The notes beneath the pieces are model-generated. The model was not told the DNA's origin. It did not search any database and saw nothing but the letters and a program-made list of their open reading frames with translations. 55,557 nucleotides of DNA from Allosalinactinospora lopnorensis. GTDB lineage: Bacteria > Actinomycetota > Actinomycetes > Streptosporangiales > Streptosporangiaceae. Both the position numbers and the translations under genes were made by a program. The stretch is from contig NZ_LAJC01000035.1 in NCBI RefSeq assembly GCF_000981225.1, positions 1 to 55,557 on the forward strand, read 5' to 3'. Positions 1 to 10,378 of this stretch are shown here, in pieces. How positions within the stretch are numbered: position 1 is the first letter of the stretch; every line of letters begins with the position of its first letter.

Positions 1-1443
1 CGCGGCGCTCGGAGCCTCCGGCCCGCCCTCGTCGGCGTCCTCGTCCTCGTCGTCGTCCGTGGCGCCGACGAGGGCGTGGAAGCCGCCGCGGTCCGACGGC
101 AGCTTCCACGCCGCAAGCGTGTCGGCGACCCCGCGGTCCTCCCACGCGGCCTCGGAAAGCTCGGCGATCGCCCACAGGACCTTCAGGGTGTCCTCGTCGA
201 AGTCGGCGGACTCGTAGTCGGTGTGGTCGCGGTACTCACCGCGGGGGCCGAGGACCATTTCCAGGGCGGCGCCGAGGACGGTCGTGCGCGAGTCGCCCTC
301 AGCGCCCGAGAGCACCTGCGGCAGCATGTCGACACGGACCCCGCGGGTCGCCGCTCCCCCGCGCCCCAGGGCGAGGAAACCGAGCTGCTCCGGTGTCCTC
401 TGCCCGCAGTGAGGCCACGAGTCGCCGAACAGGCCGTCGTAGCCGACCCTGCTCCGGCCGCTCCGCAGGACGCGGCGCACGCATTCCCGGGGGACCTTCT
501 CGCCGTGGATCACGGCCAGGGCGACCGCCGCGGTGAACGTGTTGTACAGGTGGCCCGCGGCCATCTGGTGGGCCAGCGCCACCGTCACGGTGGCGTCCTC
601 CGGAGAGGCCAGCATGCCCAGCGCGAACAGCTCGGCGGACAACGGGTCGTCGCCCACGCTGTTCCCGCCCGCCAGGTCCTTGGGGACGAGCAGCGAGGAG
701 GCCCGGGTGATCGCCGGGACGAGGGTGTCGGCCTCCTCGGGGAAGAACGCGAGAACGTAGCAGGCCCACTCGGCGGCGCCGTCGACGCTCCGCCGGTTCG
801 CCGCGCCTTCGAGCAGCCCCCGCAGCTCGGTCACGCGCTCACGGACCGCGTCGTAGACCGCCAGTTCGGCCTCGAGGAGAGCGGGGCCATTGTCCTGCGC
901 GAGGATGTCCAGGCGGTTGGCCATACTCCGGTACTGCTGTTCGTCGGAGGCTTCGCTCAGCCACGTCCCGTACTGTTCGCGCACCGCCCGCACCTCCGTG
1001 CCGACCACCCACGCCACCTCGTCGCGCCAGAGGGCGAGGTCGCGGCGGCGGGGCAGCCGGGCCGCCGGATCAGGGACGACGAGCTCCAGCAGCAGGCTGA
1101 GCGGGCGCCACCGGGCCGCCGGCGAGGTCTCCGGGGCGCAGGCGATCGTGACCAGGAACTTCGCTATCTCCGGAGCGGCGAGGTAGCCGGAGGTGGGGAA
1201 ACGGACGATGTCGTAGAGGGCGGAGAGGCTCTGGACGGGATCGTTCCCGCTCGCGGCCCCGCCGTCGGCGAGGTCCCGGAGCAGGGCGGGGATCTCCTTG
1301 CCTCCGTCGGGTGCGAGTGCGTCCCAGTCGACCTCCTCGACCTGGTCGATCCCTGGTCCGCCGCCGTCTTCGCCCCGCACGGCCGCGCCCGGGGTGTGTC
1401 TGCCTTCTCCGTTCGGGGCGCCCATGCCCTCATCACCATCCAT
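1..1443 (-). CDS. HEAT-repeat-like hypothetical protein (3' end beyond window)
   Basis: An open frame of 481 codons starts at ATG 1443 and runs off the left edge without a stop, so the C-terminus is missing. The protein is largely alpha-helical. After an acidic, Gly-rich leader (about residues 1-35) comes the pattern VDWDAL...IPALLRDL...ALYDI, followed by helical pairs. This resembles the actinobacterial HEAT-repeat family that typically begins W-x-x-L...VP-x-L-L-x-x-L...LY. A very acidic Asp/Glu run lies at the window edge (about residues 462-470). No catalytic motif is visible; a scaffold or binding role is inference. It lies 64 bp downstream of the DUF218 gene on the same strand and may be co-transcribed. 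The start is supported by the upstream purine stretch AGGGATAA and by the absence of a good alternative. Confidence 0.7.
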   Translation of the reverse strand, partial: MDGDEGMGAPNGEGRHTPGAAVRGEDGGGPGIDQVEEVDWDALAPDGGKEIPALLRDLADGGAASGNDPVQSLSALYDIVRFPTSGYLAAPEIAKFLVTIACAPETSPAARWRPLSLLLELVVPDPAARLPRRRDLALWRDEVAWVVGTEVRAVREQYGTWLSEASDEQQYRSMANRLDILAQDNGPALLEAELAVYDAVRERVTELRGLLEGAANRRSVDGAAEWACYVLAFFPEEADTLVPAITRASSLLVPKDLAGGNSVGDDPLSAELFALGMLASPEDATVTVALAHQMAAGHLYNTFTAAVALAVIHGEKVPRECVRRVLRSGRSRVGYDGLFGDSWPHCGQRTPEQLGFLALGRGGAATRGVRVDMLPQVLSGAEGDSRTTVLGAALEMVLGPRGEYRDHTDYESADFDEDTLKVLWAIAELSEAAWEDRGVADTLAAWKLPSDRGGFHALVGATDDDEDEDADEGGPEAPSAA

Positions 1444-1507
1444 GGTCGACCATTATCCCTGCTTCGCGGGGGCGTGCGGCACTCCGCACAGGTGGGGCGC
1501 GGGAACG

Positions 1508-2149
1508 CTACGACAGCGCCGAGCGCAGCTCGTCTGCGGGCGGATCGGTACGGGTCGGCGCGGGCCGCGCCACGGCGTCGCGCAGCGCCTTGGTGTTGGC
1601 GCCGAACTCCCGAAGGTAGCCGTACACGGTGGAGCGCGACCGCCCGTTGAGGCTGGGGTCGCCCACGCCGACGGCGTCCACCCCCGCCGCCCGGCACAGC
1701 GCCACCGTCCTGGGCAGGTGGAAGGACTGGGTGACGACGATCGCCCGGTCAGCGCCGAACACGTCGCGCGCCCGCACGCAGGTGTCCCACGTGCGGTAAC
1801 CGTGCGGGTCGGCCACGATGGCCTCCTCCGGCACCTCCAGTTCGACGAGGCGCCGGGCCATGGTGTCGGTCTCGAAGCCGGACTCGGGCCGGTTGTCACC
1901 GGAGACCAGGAGCGCCCGCACCCGGCCGGAGTGGTAGAGCCGCGCGGCCAGTTGCAGCCGGCGCGCCAGGAGCGGCGACGGCCCGGACGGCCAGGCAGCG
2001 GCGCCGAGCACGATCGCGACCGGGCGCCGCGGCACGGAGTCCGCGTTGAACCGGTGGCCCGCGCTGGCGAGGTAGACCCACCCGGTCGGGACCAGGGCCA
2101 GCAGCGTCCCCAGCCCGAAAACGGCCACCGCCCAGACTCCCGGTTGCAT
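1508..2149 (-). CDS. YdcF/SanA/ElyC-type DUF218 membrane-anchored protein
   Basis: 213 aa. Residues about 5-28 form one hydrophobic segment, consistent with a single N-terminal anchor and an extracytoplasmic domain. The DUF218 signatures are visible: an IVLGAAAWPSG segment, a hydrophobic strand with Ser-Gly-Asp-Asn (LLVSGDNR), E-x-D-T-M-A, a Thr-Trp-Asp-Thr segment, and a VVTQSFHLPR motif holding the family's conserved Ser and His. Family members (SanA, ElyC, YdcF) are linked to envelope integrity and peptidoglycan or lipid-carrier metabolism; the substrate is unknown. ATG 2149 was chosen because GGGAG sits 7 nt upstream and the hydrophobic segment begins at once; an in-frame start 13 codons earlier would only add a basic stretch. 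Confidence 0.88.
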   Translation of the reverse strand: MQPGVWAVAVFGLGTLLALVPTGWVYLASAGHRFNADSVPRRPVAIVLGAAAWPSGPSPLLARRLQLAARLYHSGRVRALLVSGDNRPESGFETDTMARRLVELEVPEEAIVADPHGYRTWDTCVRARDVFGADRAIVVTQSFHLPRTVALCRAAGVDAVGVGDPSLNGRSRSTVYGYLREFGANTKALRDAVARPAPTRTDPPADELRSALS

Positions 2150-2247
2150 CCGCGTCTCCCGTCTCCCCTGCTGTGACCGCTGTACCACACCTTAGGACGC
2201 GCGGGCGGGTCCCGATCCCGCCGCGCAGGGCCCGGGCGGGAGGGTGA

Positions 2248-5200
2248 TCAGCTGATCGGCCAGAACTCCTGGACTTCGGCGTGCTCCTGCTTCTCACCCT
2301 CGGTGAAGGCGCGGCGCAGCGCGGCCGCCTCACGGGCGAGCCGGTCCTCACCGTGCCGCTGGGCGAGGGATTCGGCGTGGTTCAGCGGGGCGTAGATCTC
2401 GTCCCGGGCCGCGCTGGCCGCCCGCGCGATCCGGGCCAGCAGGAGCTGGGTGTGGACCTGGCCGGCGTGGTCGGGGGTCTGGGCGTAGGCGGTGAAGGCC
2501 TTCGTGGCGTGCTCGCGTGCCGCCTCGATCGGCCTGCGGACCTTTGGGGTGGAGACACCGAGACCAAGCCGTACCGGCAACCCGGCCACGAGGCTCTGCC
2601 GTCCGGCTTCGCTGCGTGTCGTGGCCGCGAGCAGCTCCTCGGCGATGATGCGGTGGGCGCGGGCCCGCCACAGCTTGTCGGGCAGTTGGGCGAACCCTTC
2701 GGTGGCCCGGTCGAGCGTGCGCGCTCCCGCGGAGTAGTGGCCGTCCCTGATCTGGATACGTCCCAGCGTCAGCCGGGTCCAGTGCACCCCCCACATGTCG
2801 CCCATGCGCTCCAGCAGCCCGATCGCCTCCTCCAGCATGGCCGCCCTGCTGCGGTAGGACCAGGAGCGCCGGAGCGCCCGCACGCGGCGCCAGGCGGCCA
2901 CGCCGGACGCCTGCGAGTCGTCGCTCTGCGCTCTCGCGGCGGCCAGCGCCCGGTACTGCTCCTCCAGGGAGCCGCTGTGCAGCGCTCCCATGGCCCGCAG
3001 GCACCGGGCCACGTACCACTGCCTGTCCCCCTGCTCGGCGCGCTCGCGCACCTCCCGCAGCAGGATCCAGGCGTCGAGGTCGCGCCCGCGCCGGGCCAGC
3101 ACCTCGGCGAGCAGGACCCGGCTGTACTCGCGCTGATCGGTGTCGCCCTCGTCGCCGAAGGCGTCACGGGCCTGCTCCAGCAGGCGCTGCGCTTCGGCGT
3201 AGTCGCCGACGTGCGTGTCGACCTCGGCGAGGTTGCACCGGGTGCGCGCCCGCCACCAGTCCTGCCCGTGCTCGGCGAAGACCCCCTCGGCGGCCGCGAG
3301 TTCCCTCCTGGCGTCGTCGAGATCGCCCTTGCGCTGCAGGTTGACCCCTAGGGCACGGCGGGCCCGGGCCAGCCATCGGGGGTGGGCCCCTTGCTGGTCG
3401 AACTCGGCCTGGGCGGCCTCGGCCAGGCCGACACCGCGGTCGTAGTCGCCGCAGCTGCCGGCGTACTCGGACTCGTCCAGCAGCGCCATCGCGACCGCGT
3501 GCCGGTCGCCTTGAGCCTCGGCCAGTTCGCGCTGGGCACGGACCGCCTCGCCCCACTCCTCCCAGTGGGTGCGCACCACCAGGCACACGGCCGCGAACGC
3601 CCGCGCCAGGCGGCGCCCCAGCTCGAGGTGGCCGCCCATCCCCGCCAGCCAGACGCAGCCGAGCAGGAACTCGCGCTCGCGCTCCAGCCATGCCTGCGGC
3701 ATGTCCGGCTCCGTCAGCCGCAATTTCGCGACCAGCTCAGAGGGCACCGCGGAGGTGCGGTCGAACCCGTCCCCGGTGTGGCTGAGCGCCTTGGCGACCT
3801 GCTCGGCCAGCCAGGTGTAGGCGCCGATCAGGCGCTCCCGGGCGGCGCGTGTGGGCTCCGGGCCCCAGGCGTCGGCCTCCGCCTCGGACAGGTCGAAGTC
3901 GGCGGGCTGGCGCGCGCGCAGCGTGTCGGCCGCGAGCTGGTGCAACTGGTAGCGGTACCTGCCGTCGTCGCCGAGCCCCAGCGGCTCCAGCAGTAGCCGC
4001 GCCCGCAGGTCCCTGATGGTCTCCAGTGCCTCCCTGCAGGGGAGATCCAGCAGGGCCGCGGCGGAGAAGTCGGCGATCCGGTCCATACCGGTAACGGCCA
4101 TGCGCCGCAGCAGCAACCGGCCCCGGGGGCCGCACTGCTGGAACGCGGCCGTGAAGGAGGAGCGGAACCCCTGCGGGGAGTGCACCAGCGGGGTGGCGTC
4201 GGCGCGCTGCAGTGTCTCCAGCAGTTCCCGGGCGTCGGCCCCCGACGGCGAGGCCAGCCGTTTGCCGCACATGCCGATGGCGATGGGCAGACCGTGGCAG
4301 TGCTCGACGATCCGCCGGCGCAGCCACTCTCCTGGTCGCGCTCCTCCGGAGGCCCGGTGACCGGGGCGAGCCGGTCCAGCAGTTCCAGTCCCACCTCGTC
4401 GGGGAAGCCGGAGAGTTCCACCGACTCCCAGTCGAACTCGGCGTCGAGGAACGAGCGCCTGCTGGTCACCAGGACCGCGCTCATCGCGCTGTTCGGGATC
4501 AGCGCCGCGATCTGCTCCGGATCCGCCGCGTTCTCCAGCACCAGCAGCAGCCGCCTGCCATCGGTCAACCGCCGCCATGCCTTCTCCAGCTCCCGGCGCG
4601 GCCCCCGGGGGGTGTCGCCGACCGAGTCCAGCACCTCCTCGAGGAGGCCGCGCACCCTGCGCGGAGCATAGGGCCCGGGCCGGGCACCGGACTCACCGGC
4701 CGGCTCCGGTTCCGTGGCCGCGGTCCCGGCTTCGGAGCCCCAGCGCGGGAACCGCGGGAAGACGCCCCACCGCGACGGGCGACCCCCATCCGGCGTTCTG
4801 CCTTCCTCCAGATCCGGGTCGGTCGTGTCGTAGGCCTTCTTGTGCCCGGACAGGTCCATCCACCGGACGCCGTCGGGGAAGCGGCCGGAGAACTCGCGGG
4901 CGACCCGGTTGGCGAACTGGCTCTTGCCGGTACCCGGCGCACCGGTGATCACGATGACCAGCGCCGGATGCCCCCCGCTGTCATCCCCCGCGAGCTGGGG
5001 TGCAGCAGCCGGCGCCAACCGGTGCGGGGGAAGCGGTCGAACAGCCGGCGCATCCGGACCTGTTCGTCGCCGTAGCCGACGAAGTGCTCAAGCGGCGGAA
5101 GCAGGTCGTTGCCCGGCTTTTCGCGGGGCCACAGCGGCCTGTTTCCGCGCCGGAGCCGCGTCATCAGCTCGGGATAGACGATCGCCGCTATGGCCTGGCC

Positions 5201-5401
5201 GAACGCGCCGATCGCGGTCATCCACACCAGTACGGTACGCGGAAGATCGTCCCCCAGCAGGTCCGGGCTGGTCTGCAGCCAGACGCAGATGGAGGTGAAG
5301 GCCACCGCCCCGCCCCACAACACCGTTGGAAACCGGCCCGTTTCGGGGGACCTCCGCTGTCCGCCTCCGAGTGCCTCACCGTCCGGCCGCTCCGGTGCCA
5401 T
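2248..5401 (-). pseudogene. STAND (NB-ARC-like) NTPase with TPR repeats, copy A, two frameshifts
   Basis: Read across two frame changes this is a full-length paralogue of the 1084-aa neighbour. Segment 1 (to about 4985) has two hydrophobic segments, a FVGYGDE box and FPRTGWRR. Segment 2 (about 4985 to 4331) holds the P-loop GAPGTGKS, a Walker B-like LLLVLENAADPEQ and an Arg finger-like SAVLVTSRRSF. Segment 3 (about 4331 to 2248) holds the winged-helix/ARC region and a long TPR-like helical array ending EVQEFWPIS. Each junction is explained by loss of one base: in the five-base C run at 4985-4989 (G on the coding strand), and near 4328-4333. Correcting both restores alignment to the paralogue, including the E-x-x-LRR(K/R)IV segment. 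ATG 5401 was chosen over 5521 because GGGGAG precedes it. Either a recent pseudogene or consensus errors. Confidence 0.85.
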
Positions 5402-5683
5402 CCGACGCTCGCTCCCCACTGTTGTCAAAGCCCCCCACACCCACCTTTGTGCGGAGGCCCCCGGGCCGCCCGGCCCTTCGCCAATGTTTGGGGATCTTTG
5501 GCCGACGTGTCCACTCGTCACCCGGAAAATACCGGGAGCGGCCCGGTTCCCGGCATTACGGGGCTTCCCGCGGACCGGGTTCCGCGACTCGGGCCCGCCC
5601 GCCGCCCGGCCCGGTTTTCGCAGCGCACCGGGGCGCGAGCGGGGATCCCCGACCGTCCGCTCCCCTGAAAGCGATCCGGACTG

Positions 5684-8600
5684 TTACTCGGGACCTGCAT
5701 TATTGTGCAGGTCGCGCCACACCTCTTCATCGTTGGCGATAGGCCACAGCCGGGCCACGTCCCCGGGGTGCTCGACGAAGAAGCTCCGCGACCACCGCCG
5801 CGCCTCCTCGGCCAGTCCCACCTCCCCGTGCCACTCTGCCACGGACTCGGCCTCGTTCAGGTGCCTTTCGACCTCGCCCTCGTCCGCTTTGCTGGCCCAC
5901 AGGATCCGGGCCAGCAGGGTCTGCGCGCGCACCCGGCCGACGTGGTTCTCCAGCTCCCGATAGGTGGTGAACGCCTCCTCGGCGTGCTGGCGGACCTCGG
6001 TCATCTGTTCGCGCGCCCCGGACGGAACGGTCAGGATCCCCCTGGCGAGGTTTCTCGCCATCAGCGCCTCGAACAGCTCGGCGGCCATGATGCGCTGGGT
6101 GCGGGCCCTGCGCCAACGGCTGCCCAGTTTCTCGAACCCCTCCACGGCCGAGGCGAACACCAGGGCGGCCTCATCGATGCGGCGCACCTTGAGGAGGACC
6201 CGGCCGAGCGTGAGCCTCGTCTGGTGCACACTCCTCATGTCGCCCATCTCCTCGAACATCCCGATCGCCCTCTCCAGTAGCGCGATCCTCGCCCACCGCG
6301 ACCAGTCCCCCGTCGCGGCGGCCCCGCGCCGCCACCGGGAGGAGCGCGCCCGGTTGAACTCCTTCTCGGGATGTGCCGCGTATTCCCCCAGCAACCGCTC
6401 GGCGTCCTCCCGGAGCCGCCGGCGGTACTCCGCCCGGACGGCGTGGCGCACCGGCTCCTCGGACGGCGCCCCCTTCGACCTCGCCTCCCTGGCGAAGTGG
6501 CTCTCGGCCCTGTTCCGCAGCTCGAACCGGCGATCCTTGTTGAAAACCAGGTCGCAGTGTTCGTACTGCCTGTCGAGTTCCGTGTCGTCCAGCGCCCCCA
6601 TGACCCGCAGGCACCGCGCCTTGTGCCACAGCCGGCCGTCCTCGTCGAAACGCGCGTACATCTCCCGCAGCATCAGCCAGGCCTGCAGCTGGTACCCGCC
6701 CGCGTCCAGCGCCTCGGCCAGCAGCACCCGGGTCAGATCACGGTTCTCGACGTCCCCCGCAGCGGCGAACGTCCGCCACACCTCGCGCAGTAGGCGCTCG
6801 GCGGTCTCCTGCGGACCGATGTGGATGCGGATCTCCGCCGCGGCGATCTGGGTGCGCGCCCACCACCACCGCTCCCCGTGCTCCGTGAACACTTTCCCGG
6901 CGTAGTGGAGCTCGCGCAGCGCAGTGTCAAGATGGCCCTGCCCGTGCAGATTGACACCGAGCGCGCGGCGGGCGCGCGCGTGCCAGCGCGGAGCCGCGCC
7001 ACGCCGTTCGAAGACGTAGCGCGCCCATCGCGCGTACTTCGCCCCGAGGTCGTAGTTGCCCCGGCTGGCGCAGAGTTCGGCGTTGTCCAGCATCGCCCTA
7101 GCCAGCGCGTGCGGGTTGCGGTCGGCCTCGGCCAGGTGCGCCTGCACCTCGACCGCCTTCTCCCAGGCGAGCCAGTGCGAGCGCACCGACTGGCACATCG
7201 CCGAATACGCTCGTGCCAGGCGCAGCCCCAGCGGGTAGTGCCCCTCCTCCAGCGCGATGTAGCAGCAGCCCAGCAGCATGTCGTGCTCCCGGGCCAGCCA
7301 TACCCGCGGCTGCTCCGGCACCATGGGCTCCAGTCCCGCGACCAGGCCCGGTGGGACTGTGTCCCGCTCGGACTCGATCTCCGGGCCGTGCAGGCGCCGC
7401 AGCGCCTGCTCGACCATCCAGGTGTGGGTGGCGAGCAGCCGTTCCAGGGCTTTGGGGGCCTCGTCCACGACCCATTTTTCCGCTTCGGCCTCCGGCAGCC
7501 CGAAGTCCTCCGGCCCCAGTTCGAGCAGGGCCTCTCCCAGTGGCTGCAGTAGCTCGTGGCGCAGGAGGCCGTCCGCGTCCTGCCCCAGTGGACGCAGCAG
7601 GAACACCTCGGCGAGTTTCTCGATGGTCCGCCGGGCCCGCGACCGGGTGGTGTCCAGCAGAGCCGCCGCCGCGTAGTCGGTGACCTCGTCCATGCCCGTC
7701 TGGACCATACGGCGCAGCAGCAGCCGCTCTTCGGCGCCGCAGTACTGCAGGTGCACCGTGAGATGCGTGCGGAACCCGTCGCCGTGGACCAGAGGGGTTT
7801 CGAGGTTGCGCAGTTTGTCCAGCAGCTCCTGTGTTCCCGAGGGGCCGGCCAGGCGCTGGGCGCACTGGCGCAGCATCAGCGGCAGCCTGTAGCAGTGGCC
7901 GACGATCTTCCTGCGGAGGCCGTCCTCGTGCCGCCGCCGCTCGGGGGGACCGGCGACCGGCGCGATCTCCCCCAGCAGTTTCATTCCGTCCTCGTCGCTC
8001 AGTCCTTCGAGATGGACGCCGTGGAACCTGAACCGGGCTTCGGTGAACGCCCGCCGGCTGGTCACGATGACCGCGCTCATCCCGGTACTCGGCAGCAGCC
8101 GCCGGACCTGCTCCGGGTCCTCGGCGTTCTCCAGGACCAGCAGCAGGCGCCTGTCGTGGGTCAGGTTGTGCCACACCTGCTCCAGCCGCCACTCCTGGCC
8201 CGGTGTCACAAGGGAGGCGTCCCCGAACTGGTCGAGCAGCTCCCGCAGCAGATCCGGCACCGTTCGCGGGGCGATCGAACCGAGGCGCGGGCCGCCGACG
8301 AGGTCGGGGCCCTCCGGCTCCACCCGCCTCCCCGTGGCCGTAAGGAACACCAGGTCCAGCACCCGCCATCCGAGGGACCGCCTCTTCTGGTCGGCCCGGT
8401 CCCCGCACAGGTCCATCTCGTACACGCCGTCGGGGAACCGGTCTTCGGCGTCCCGGGCGACCCGGTTGGCCAGTTCGCTCTTGCCCACCGCCGGCGCACC
8501 GGTGATCACGATGACCTGCGGCGCACCGCTGGTCCGGCGGTCCGAAACCCAGGAGGGCGGATGTATCGCCCTGCGCCACCCGGTGTGCGGAAAGTCGGCG

Positions 8601-8938
8601 AGCAGGCGGTGCATCCGGGCACGCTCCTCGGTGTAGCCGACGAAGTGCCCGGCCGACGGCCGCAGCCTGAACACCCGCTGCCGGGGCGCGGGCTTCCGCG
8701 GCTTCGGCAACCGCCTGACCACGTCGGGGAGCACCTCAGGGATCACCTTCGCGAGGGCGGCGCCCAGGGCCGCGAGGAAGCCGGCCCACACCGCCGCACG
8801 GGACACGCCTTCCAGCACACCCTGCAGCCAAATGGCGAACGCGAGGAGCAGCACCAGCGCGCCGACGATCACGGTCCACAGCAGGAAACCGGGATTCCCG
8901 TGCGCTCTGCCGCGCCCTTCCGGCCGACTCCGGGTCAT
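5684..8938 (-). CDS. Membrane-anchored STAND (NB-ARC-like) NTPase with TPR repeats, copy B
   Basis: 1084 aa, intact. Residues about 18-42 and 48-72 are two hydrophobic segments. A FVGY box (99-102) precedes the NTPase, as FxGR does in many STAND proteins. The P-loop GAPAVGKS is at about 147-154, followed by LLLVLENAEDPEQ (Walker B-like) and SAVIVTSRRAF (Arg finger-like). A winged-helix/ARC-type region and then about 500 residues of TPR-like helices follow (for example ARRALGVNLHGQGHLDTAL). There is no HTH, so a transcription-factor role of the AfsR/SARP type is not supported. Architecture fits a membrane-effector STAND sensor, as in some antiphage or signalling proteins; that function is inference. 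The tandem degenerate copy A lies 282 bp downstream on the same strand. Confidence 0.85.
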   Translation of the reverse strand: MTRSRPEGRGRAHGNPGFLLWTVIVGALVLLLAFAIWLQGVLEGVSRAAVWAGFLAALGAALAKVIPEVLPDVVRRLPKPRKPAPRQRVFRLRPSAGHFVGYTEERARMHRLLADFPHTGWRRAIHPPSWVSDRRTSGAPQVIVITGAPAVGKSELANRVARDAEDRFPDGVYEMDLCGDRADQKRRSLGWRVLDLVFLTATGRRVEPEGPDLVGGPRLGSIAPRTVPDLLRELLDQFGDASLVTPGQEWRLEQVWHNLTHDRRLLLVLENAEDPEQVRRLLPSTGMSAVIVTSRRAFTEARFRFHGVHLEGLSDEDGMKLLGEIAPVAGPPERRRHEDGLRRKIVGHCYRLPLMLRQCAQRLAGPSGTQELLDKLRNLETPLVHGDGFRTHLTVHLQYCGAEERLLLRRMVQTGMDEVTDYAAAALLDTTRSRARRTIEKLAEVFLLRPLGQDADGLLRHELLQPLGEALLELGPEDFGLPEAEAEKWVVDEAPKALERLLATHTWMVEQALRRLHGPEIESERDTVPPGLVAGLEPMVPEQPRVWLAREHDMLLGCCYIALEEGHYPLGLRLARAYSAMCQSVRSHWLAWEKAVEVQAHLAEADRNPHALARAMLDNAELCASRGNYDLGAKYARWARYVFERRGAAPRWHARARRALGVNLHGQGHLDTALRELHYAGKVFTEHGERWWWARTQIAAAEIRIHIGPQETAERLLREVWRTFAAAGDVENRDLTRVLLAEALDAGGYQLQAWLMLREMYARFDEDGRLWHKARCLRVMGALDDTELDRQYEHCDLVFNKDRRFELRNRAESHFAREARSKGAPSEEPVRHAVRAEYRRRLREDAERLLGEYAAHPEKEFNRARSSRWRRGAAATGDWSRWARIALLERAIGMFEEMGDMRSVHQTRLTLGRVLLKVRRIDEAALVFASAVEGFEKLGSRWRRARTQRIMAAELFEALMARNLARGILTVPSGAREQMTEVRQHAEEAFTTYRELENHVGRVRAQTLLARILWASKADEGEVERHLNEAESVAEWHGEVGLAEEARRWSRSFFVEHPGDVARLWPIANDEEVWRDLHNNAGPE

Positions 8939-9121
8939 TCTGGTCTCCCGCCTCCGCTCTTCCCGAGTCCCGGCGCACGATCAGCCCGGCGCGCCGCGCC
9001 CTATGGTTCGCATCTCGGGAGGCCATGTCCACCCGTCCCCGGAAATCCAGGAGGTTCTCTCCGGTTTTCCCGGGATTCGCCGGGTTCACCGGGTCCGGCG
9101 GACCTGCCCGGCCCCATGCGA

Positions 9122-9154
9122 AGCGGCCCGGCGGAACGCTTCCGCCGGGCCGCT
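9122..9154. terminator. Strong hairpin downstream of the quinone oxidoreductase
   Basis: Perfect 15-bp inverted repeat (9122-9136 pairing with 9140-9154) around a 3-nt loop, 11 nt beyond the stop of the minus-strand oxidoreductase. GC-rich without a long T tract, as is usual for actinomycete terminators. Confidence 0.8.
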
Positions 9155-9165
9155 CTCCGGGCCGA

Positions 9166-10086
9166 TCAGGCGACCTCGAGGACGATCTTTCCCCGGGTGT
9201 GGCCCTCGGCACTGCTGCGCTGCGCGTCGGCGGCCTTCTCCAGCGGGAAGACCTCGGCCACATCGACGGTGAGCCGGCCCGCCTCGGCGAGCTCGACCAG
9301 TGCGGCCAGGTCCGCCGCGTCCGGCCGCACGAACACGTAGGACCCCCCGACCTCGGCGACCTCGCCATCGGCGACCGAGGCGATGCGGTGGCCGGGCACA
9401 CCGAGCTCCCTGGTGGCCCTCAGCGCATCGCCGCCGACGGTGTCAAGCGCGGCCGTCACCGGCCCGAGTTCGCGCACCCGCTCGGCCAGCCCCTCGCCGT
9501 AGCTGACGGGTTCGGCGCCGAGGGAACGCAGGTAGTCGTGGTTGCGCTCGGAGGCGGTGCCGATGACCCGCGCACCGGCGTCCCGCGCGAGCTGTACCGC
9601 GAGGGAGCCGACACCGCCCGCTGCCGCATGGATCAGAACGGTGTCCTCGCCGGTGATGCGCAGAGTGCGCATAAGTGCCTGGTAGGCGGTGAGCCCGGCG
9701 AGCGGCAGCCCCGCAGCCTGCGCCCAGGTGTAGTTGCGTGGCTTGCGCGCGAGAGTGCGTACCGGTGCGGCCAGCTTCTCCGCGTAGCTCCCGTGGCGCA
9801 GGACGTCCTGCCGCGCGTACCCGATGACCTCGTCGCCGGGCTCGAACTCAGGCACCGACACCCCGGTGCGCTCGACCACTCCCGCGACATCCCAGCCCGG
9901 GATCACCGGGAAGACCGAGTCGATCACGGCGTCCAGGTAGCCTTCCCGCAGTTTCCAGTCGACGGGGTTGACCGCGGCGGACCTCACCTGGAGCAGCACG
10001 GAGTCGGGGCCGACCTTCGGCTCCTCGGCCTCCGCCACTTCCAGCACTTCGGGTCCCCCGTACCGCCGATACACGATCGCTTTCAC
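9166..10086 (-). CDS. NADP-dependent quinone oxidoreductase (zinc-independent MDR)
   Basis: 306 aa. A medium-chain dehydrogenase/reductase: N-terminal GroES-like domain with the family hallmark AAVNPVDWKLREG, then WDVAGVVERTG and FEPGDEVIGY, followed by a Rossmann domain with the dinucleotide motif HAAAGGVGSLAVQLAR (about residues 143-158). The Cys/His zinc ligands of alcohol dehydrogenases are absent, which fits quinone or enone reductases that transfer hydride from NADPH. The substrate cannot be read from sequence. The start is GTG 10086, where AGAAGGGAAG precedes it and the MDR domain begins immediately (VKAIVYRRYGGPEVLEV); an upstream ATG at 10137 lacks such a site. It is transcribed divergently from the helicase gene, with 292 bp between them. 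Confidence 0.9.
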   Translation of the reverse strand: MKAIVYRRYGGPEVLEVAEAEEPKVGPDSVLLQVRSAAVNPVDWKLREGYLDAVIDSVFPVIPGWDVAGVVERTGVSVPEFEPGDEVIGYARQDVLRHGSYAEKLAAPVRTLARKPRNYTWAQAAGLPLAGLTAYQALMRTLRITGEDTVLIHAAAGGVGSLAVQLARDAGARVIGTASERNHDYLRSLGAEPVSYGEGLAERVRELGPVTAALDTVGGDALRATRELGVPGHRIASVADGEVAEVGGSYVFVRPDAADLAALVELAEAGRLTVDVAEVFPLEKAADAQRSSAEGHTRGKIVLEVA

Positions 10087-10378
10087 AGCGCTTCCCTTCT
10101 CCGGTTGAGACGACTCGGATCCGACGAACAGCAACATCGGCGGCCCACTGTCGATTCCACGGTTCCCGTCGGCGGAGGTCTCCGCGGCTCTCTCGGCTCC
10201 CTTGCGCGCGTCCTCGCCCGGTTCCCCTTACATCACCGCACAAGAATAAATAGTGCGAGATCGGCCGGTTCCGGTCGTTTTGTCGTTACCATCGGTTACA
10301 ACAGCAGGGGAAAGGCAGCTTAAAAGACGTGAACGTGCGGGCGCCGGACGTCACGTGAGCCCGCTACGGAGGAGGCTC
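10087..10378. promoter_or_regulatory. Divergent intergenic region (oxidoreductase / helicase)
   Basis: 292 bp without a credible gene. It has an AT-rich stretch at about 10233-10260 containing the imperfect inverted repeat CGCAC-N11-GTGCG. The helicase ribosome binding site CGGAGGAGG lies directly before ATG 10379. Probably carries both promoters; no confident -35/-10 pair assigned. Confidence 0.4.

Noticed and set aside
76-1650. Long plus-strand frame of 524 codons
   Set aside because: Antisense shadow of the HEAT-like and DUF218 genes; composition is Arg/Gly/Val-rich without domains.
5684-8938. SARP/AfsR-type transcription factor
   Set aside because: NB-ARC and TPR are present but there is no winged-helix DNA-binding or BTAD domain; the N-terminus is membrane-spanning.
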